The notes under the pieces were generated by a model. It was given only the letters and a program-made list of their open reading frames with translations, did no database searches and was not told where the DNA came from. A stretch of DNA of 64,000 nt from Rhodopseudomonas telluris (GTDB lineage: Bacteria; Pseudomonadota; Alphaproteobacteria; Rhizobiales; Xanthobacteraceae), in NCBI RefSeq assembly GCF_042432815.1, contig NZ_JBHLWM010000001.1, forward strand, positions 310,001-374,000, read 5' to 3'. Shown in pieces: positions 60,668 to 64,000 of the stretch. The translations under genes were made by a program, and so were the position numbers. How positions within the stretch are numbered: the stretch's first letter is position 1; each line of letters starts with the position of its first letter.

Positions 60668-62398
60668 ATGCCCAAGGTCGCGGATCGAATTGTCGAAACT
60701 CTTCATCAAGCCGGCGTCCGGCGGATCTTCGGCGTCGTCGGAGACAGCCTCAACGGCTTGACGGAAGCGCTGCGCGAGCACGGCGGAATTCAATGGGTGC
60801 ACGTCCGCCACGAGGAGGTCGCCGCCTTCGCCGCCGCCGGCGAATCCCAGGTCACCGGCGAACTCGCGGTTTGCGCCGGCTCCTGCGGCCCGGGCAATCT
60901 GCATCTCATCAACGGCCTGTACGACGCGCAGCGCACCCGCACGCCAGTGCTGGCGATCGCGGCGCAGATCCCGTCGACCGAGATCGGCGGAGGCTATTTC
61001 CAGGAGACCCATCCGCAGAATCTGTTTCGAGAATGCAGCGTCTATTGCGAGCTGATTTCCGATCCCCAGCAGTTCGACTACGTGATCGAGAATGCGATTA
61101 GGGCCGCGATCGGCCGCCGCGGCGTCGCCGTCGTGGTGATCCCCGGCGACGTCGCCTTGCGCGAGGCGACCTCGCGCGGCGTCTCGCCGGCATCGGGCCT
61201 GCTGCCGCCGGCGCCGGTGGTCACGCCCCGACAGCCGGAGATCGAGGCGCTGGCGACGCTGCTGAACGACGCCGGCAAGGTGACGCTGTTCTGCGGTCGC
61301 GGCTGCGCCGGCGCGCACGACGAACTGATGGCGCTGGCCGACGCGCTGAAGAGCCCGATCGTTCATGCGCTCGGCGGCAAGGAGCATGTCGAATACGATA
61401 ACCCCTACGACGTCGGCATGACGGGCTTCATCGGCTTTTCGTCGGGTTATGAAGCGATGCATGCCTGCGACGTGTTGCTGATGCTGGGCACCGACTTTCC
61501 GTACAAGCAGTTCCTGCCGAGCGACGTGAAGATCGCCCAGGTCGACCTTCGCGCCGAACAGCTCGGCCGCCGCTGCAAGCTCGAGCTCGGCGTCGTCGGC
61601 GGTGTGCGCGAGACCATCGAGGCGCTGTTGCCGAAGCTGACGACCAAGACCGATCGCGGCCATCTCGATCACTGCGTGGCGCACTACGTTTCGGCCCGAA
61701 AGGGTCTCGACGATCTCGCCAAGGGCACGCCCGGACACAAGCCGATCCATCCGCAATATCTCGCCAGGCTGATCAGCGAGAACGCCGCCGAGGATGCGGT
61801 GTTCACCTTCGACGTCGGCACGCCGACGATCTGGGCGGCGCGCTATCTCAGGATGAACGGCCACCGCCGCCTTGTCGGCTCGCTGGCGCACGGCTCCATG
61901 GCGAACGCGCTGCCGCAAGCGATCGGCGTCCAGGCGGCACAGCCGGGCCGGCAGGTGATCTCGCTGTCCGGCGACGGCGGCTTCACCATGCTGATGGGCG
62001 ACCTGATCACGCTCACGCAGATGAAGCTGCCGGTGAAGATCGTGATCTTCAACAACGGCGTGCTCGGCTTCGTGGCGCTGGAAATGAAGGCCGCGGGCTT
62101 CGTCGAACTCGGTACCGATCTGCAGAATCCGGATTTCGCCGCGATGGCGCGGGCGGTCGGCATTCATGGTGTGCGGGTCGAGGACCCCGGCGATCTTCCG
62201 GCCGCGGTCGCCGAGGTGCTCGCTCACGACGGTCCCGCGGTGCTCGACGTGGTCACCGCCAAGCAGGAACTGTCGATGCCGCCGACCATCGGCGCCGAGC
62301 AGGTCAAGGGCTTCAGCCTGTGGCTGTTGCGCGCGGTGATGAGCGGGCGCGGCGACGAAGTGATCGATGTGGCCAAGCAGAATCTGCTGCCACGCTAA
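60668..62398 (+). CDS. poxB: Pyruvate dehydrogenase (quinone)/pyruvate oxidase-like ThDP enzyme
   Basis: The 576-residue protein has the three ThDP-enzyme domains: N-terminal VADRIVETLHQAGVRRIFGVVGDSLNGLTEAL with the catalytic Glu in VHVRHEEVAAFAAAGE, a central FAD-type domain, and a C-terminal PP domain with SLSGDGGFTMLMGDLITLTQMKLPVKIVIFNN. PoxB converts pyruvate to acetate and CO2 with electrons to quinone, mostly in stationary phase. AAGGAGCAGG lies before the ATG. The last residues lack an obvious amphipathic membrane-binding tail. Confidence 0.93.
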   Translation: MPKVADRIVETLHQAGVRRIFGVVGDSLNGLTEALREHGGIQWVHVRHEEVAAFAAAGESQVTGELAVCAGSCGPGNLHLINGLYDAQRTRTPVLAIAAQIPSTEIGGGYFQETHPQNLFRECSVYCELISDPQQFDYVIENAIRAAIGRRGVAVVVIPGDVALREATSRGVSPASGLLPPAPVVTPRQPEIEALATLLNDAGKVTLFCGRGCAGAHDELMALADALKSPIVHALGGKEHVEYDNPYDVGMTGFIGFSSGYEAMHACDVLLMLGTDFPYKQFLPSDVKIAQVDLRAEQLGRRCKLELGVVGGVRETIEALLPKLTTKTDRGHLDHCVAHYVSARKGLDDLAKGTPGHKPIHPQYLARLISENAAEDAVFTFDVGTPTIWAARYLRMNGHRRLVGSLAHGSMANALPQAIGVQAAQPGRQVISLSGDGGFTMLMGDLITLTQMKLPVKIVIFNNGVLGFVALEMKAAGFVELGTDLQNPDFAAMARAVGIHGVRVEDPGDLPAAVAEVLAHDGPAVLDVVTAKQELSMPPTIGAEQVKGFSLWLLRAVMSGRGDEVIDVAKQNLLPR

Positions 62399-62425
62399 CC
62401 GGATCAGCATCGGCCAAACGGAGAG

Positions 62426-62448
62426 GCGCCGCCCACGACGGGCGGCGC
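62426..62448 (+). terminator. GC hairpin after poxB
   Basis: GCGCCGCCC (62426-62434) and GGGCGGCGC (62440-62448) form a perfect 9-bp stem with loop ACGAC, 27 bases after the stop. The following ATCGTTCG is not a proper T-run, so ending may depend on Rho. Confidence 0.55.
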
Positions 62449-62491
62449 ATCGTTCGATCGTCACGGCGACAGCGCCAGCATGCCGCCAAGC

Positions 62492-62620
62492 CTAAGGCGT
62501 TGCGGCGGCCGTATCGCTTTCCCATCGGCTCTTCTGGTCGCCGTTGGACCACGTTCCGCCAAGCCTGCTGCTCGCAAGCTGCAATGCGAAATGAAAACGC
62601 ATCCGCCACGACGGCTCCAT
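62492..62620 (-). CDS. Possible 42-residue small protein
   Basis: A minus-strand ATG at 62620 opens a short frame (MEPSWRMRFHFALQ... ending WESDTAAATP) with reasonable composition but no good ribosome site and no family that I recognise. It lies in the 278-base gap between poxB and the molybdopterin oxidoreductase gene. It could equally be a remnant or chance. Confidence 0.2.
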   Translation of the reverse strand: MEPSWRMRFHFALQLASSRLGGTWSNGDQKSRWESDTAAATP

Positions 62621-62675
62621 GTGAAGGAGACCAGCGGGATGCTTCGTCCCGCGGCGAAGAGCGCAGGGCGGGATC

Positions 62676-64000
62676 GTGGCACATCGGCGACCGGATGGAA
62701 TTCGAGACTACGAGGAACCGGCGGGCGGATGGGGCGCGCTCAAGGCGCTCGCCGTTGCGCTGAAGGAACAGCAGCTTCTCGTCGACGGCGTGCCGACGCT
62801 GTTGAAGCAGAACCAGCCCGACGGCTTCGATTGCCCCGGCTGCGCCTGGCCGGATCCCAAGCACACCTCGGCATTCGAATTCTGCGAGAACGGCGCCAAG
62901 GCGGTGACCTGGGAATCGACGCCGAAGCGTGTCGGTCCGGAGTTCTTCGCGCAACATACGGTCGCGTCACTGTGGGAGCGATCCGATTATTGGCTCGAGG
63001 ATCAGGGCCGGCTGACGCATCCGCTGCGATACGATGCAGAGACCGACAAGTACGAAGCGGTCGACTGGCAGGTCGCGTTCGACGATATCGCCACGCGGCT
63101 CAACGCGCTCGACGATCCCAATCAGCTCGAACTCTACACGTCCGGGCGCGCTTCCAACGAAGCGGCGTTTCTGTTCCAGCTGTTCGGCCGTCAGTTCGGC
63201 ACCAACAATTTTCCGGACTGTTCGAACATGTGCCACGAGCCGACCTCGGTCGGCCTGCCGCGGTCGATCGGCATCGGCAAGGGCACCGTCACGCTCGACG
63301 ATTTCGACAAGGCCGAACTGATCATCTCGATCGGCCACAACCCCGGCACCAATCACCCGCGGATGATGACGCCGCTGCGCAACGCCTCGCGGCGCGGCGT
63401 CAAGATCATCGTGCTCAATCCGCTGCGCGAGCGGGCGCTGGAGCGCTTCGAGGCGCCGCAGGCGCCGATCGAGATGGCGACGACGTCGTCGACGCCGATC
63501 GCCTCGTGCTACTTCCAGGTCAGGGTCGGCGGCGACGCGGCCGCGCTGAAGGGGATCTGCAAGGCGCTAGTGGCGAAGGACAAGGCGGCGCGCGCCGCCG
63601 ATCTGGCGCCACTGCTCGATCACACCTTCATCGCCGGCCACACCGCCGGCTTCGCCGAGATGGTCGCCGATCTCGAGGCCTGCTCCTGGGCGGCGATCGA
63701 ACGCGCCAGCGGACTGCCGCGTGCCGATCTCGAACGGATCGCCGACGACTACGCGGCATCGAATGCCACCATCGTCTGCTACGGCATGGGCGTCACCCAG
63801 CACGCCACCGGCACCGCCAATGTCCAGCAGATCGCCAATCTGCTGCTGCTGAAGGGCAATATCGGCAAGCCGGGCGCCGGCATTTGTCCGCTGCGGGGAC
63901 ACTCCAACGTTCAGGGCGACCGCACCGTCGGCATCACCGAGCGACCGTCTGCGCAGCTGCTCGACCGGCTGCGCGACGTGTTCGGCTTCGAGCCGCCGCG
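62676..64000 (+). CDS. FdhF/YdeP family molybdopterin oxidoreductase, N-terminal part (3' end outside window)
   Basis: An open frame from the GTG at 62676 (in-frame TGA at 62622 upstream) runs to the window end, 441 codons so far. It reads EEPAGGWGALKALAVALKEQ, then NQPDGFDCPGCAWPDPKHTS with a third Cys in FEFCENGAK (a reduced FeS-type Cys motif), EDQGRLTHPLRYD, the Mo-ligand region DCSNMCHEPTSVGLPRSIG, LIISIGHNPGTNHPRM, and LLLLKGNIGKPGAGICPLRGHSNVQGDRT. This is the YdeP-like alpha subunit family, linked in E. coli to acid resistance. The substrate is uncertain; formate from oxalate decarboxylase is one idea. Confidence 0.9.
   Translation, partial: MAHRRPDGIRDYEEPAGGWGALKALAVALKEQQLLVDGVPTLLKQNQPDGFDCPGCAWPDPKHTSAFEFCENGAKAVTWESTPKRVGPEFFAQHTVASLWERSDYWLEDQGRLTHPLRYDAETDKYEAVDWQVAFDDIATRLNALDDPNQLELYTSGRASNEAAFLFQLFGRQFGTNNFPDCSNMCHEPTSVGLPRSIGIGKGTVTLDDFDKAELIISIGHNPGTNHPRMMTPLRNASRRGVKIIVLNPLRERALERFEAPQAPIEMATTSSTPIASCYFQVRVGGDAAALKGICKALVAKDKAARAADLAPLLDHTFIAGHTAGFAEMVADLEACSWAAIERASGLPRADLERIADDYAASNATIVCYGMGVTQHATGTANVQQIANLLLLKGNIGKPGAGICPLRGHSNVQGDRTVGITERPSAQLLDRLRDVFGFEPP

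Overview
The window is a GC-rich (roughly 65 %) chromosomal segment that looks like a Rhodopseudomonas/Bradyrhizobium-type alphaproteobacterium (Nitrobacteraceae). The reasons are the gene content (homogentisate cluster with a MarR regulator, CoxSLM-like molybdenum hydroxylase, LIV-type ABC importer in a catabolic operon, RpoH-type sigma factor) and several dispersed inverted-repeat elements of the kind that litter intergenic spaces in that family. The assignment rests on gene and repeat character, not on a search.

Layout. 1-2650: the start of an AsmA-like gene running off the left edge, a Crp/Fnr regulator, and a 1-kb gene-free stretch holding repeats and a structured element with a consensus sigma70 promoter. 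2652-9184 (minus strand): an RND pump with an unusually short adaptor, an OmpA-like protein, and a caspase-fold/TPR protein whose catalytic His and Cys are both replaced. 9354-16498: a MarR regulator divergent from a homogentisate pathway made of an MhaAB-like hydroxylase pair, an MBL-fold protein, hmgA, maiA and fahA. 16663-21910 (minus): a CoA-transferase and a coxSLM-like operon of form II type. 22216-26139: an MFS transporter, otsB and otsA.

26531-27848: tRNA-Ser(GGA), a transposase remnant and a TetR regulator. 27947-42919: a plus-strand catabolic island with two regulators (TetR, IclR), each associated with a visible dyad near a TTGACA promoter. It encodes an SDR, a DUF4286/EthD-like protein, an FAH-family hydrolase broken by one amber codon, a GMC oxidoreductase, a DapA-family lyase, a complete LIV-type ABC importer, a beta-hydroxyacid dehydrogenase, a COG3618-type lactonase, an OYE and a carboxymuconolactone-decarboxylase-like protein. 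The substrate is unknown; the enzyme set resembles a non-phosphorylating sugar-acid/lactone or aromatic-derived acid route. This is the best candidate for an undescribed system here.

43137-52957: an unknown protein, remains of a decayed two-component pair, then an intact BaeSR-like system divergent from an AcrAB-NodT tripartite pump. 53005-55461: a GT39-type membrane glycosyltransferase lying between a broken and an intact copy of one GNAT gene. 55831-64000: stress and acid-related genes, namely Dps, an RpoH-like sigma factor, a DUF1275 membrane protein coupled to oxalate decarboxylase, pyruvate oxidase PoxB, and the start of an FdhF/YdeP-like molybdopterin oxidoreductase that runs off the right edge.
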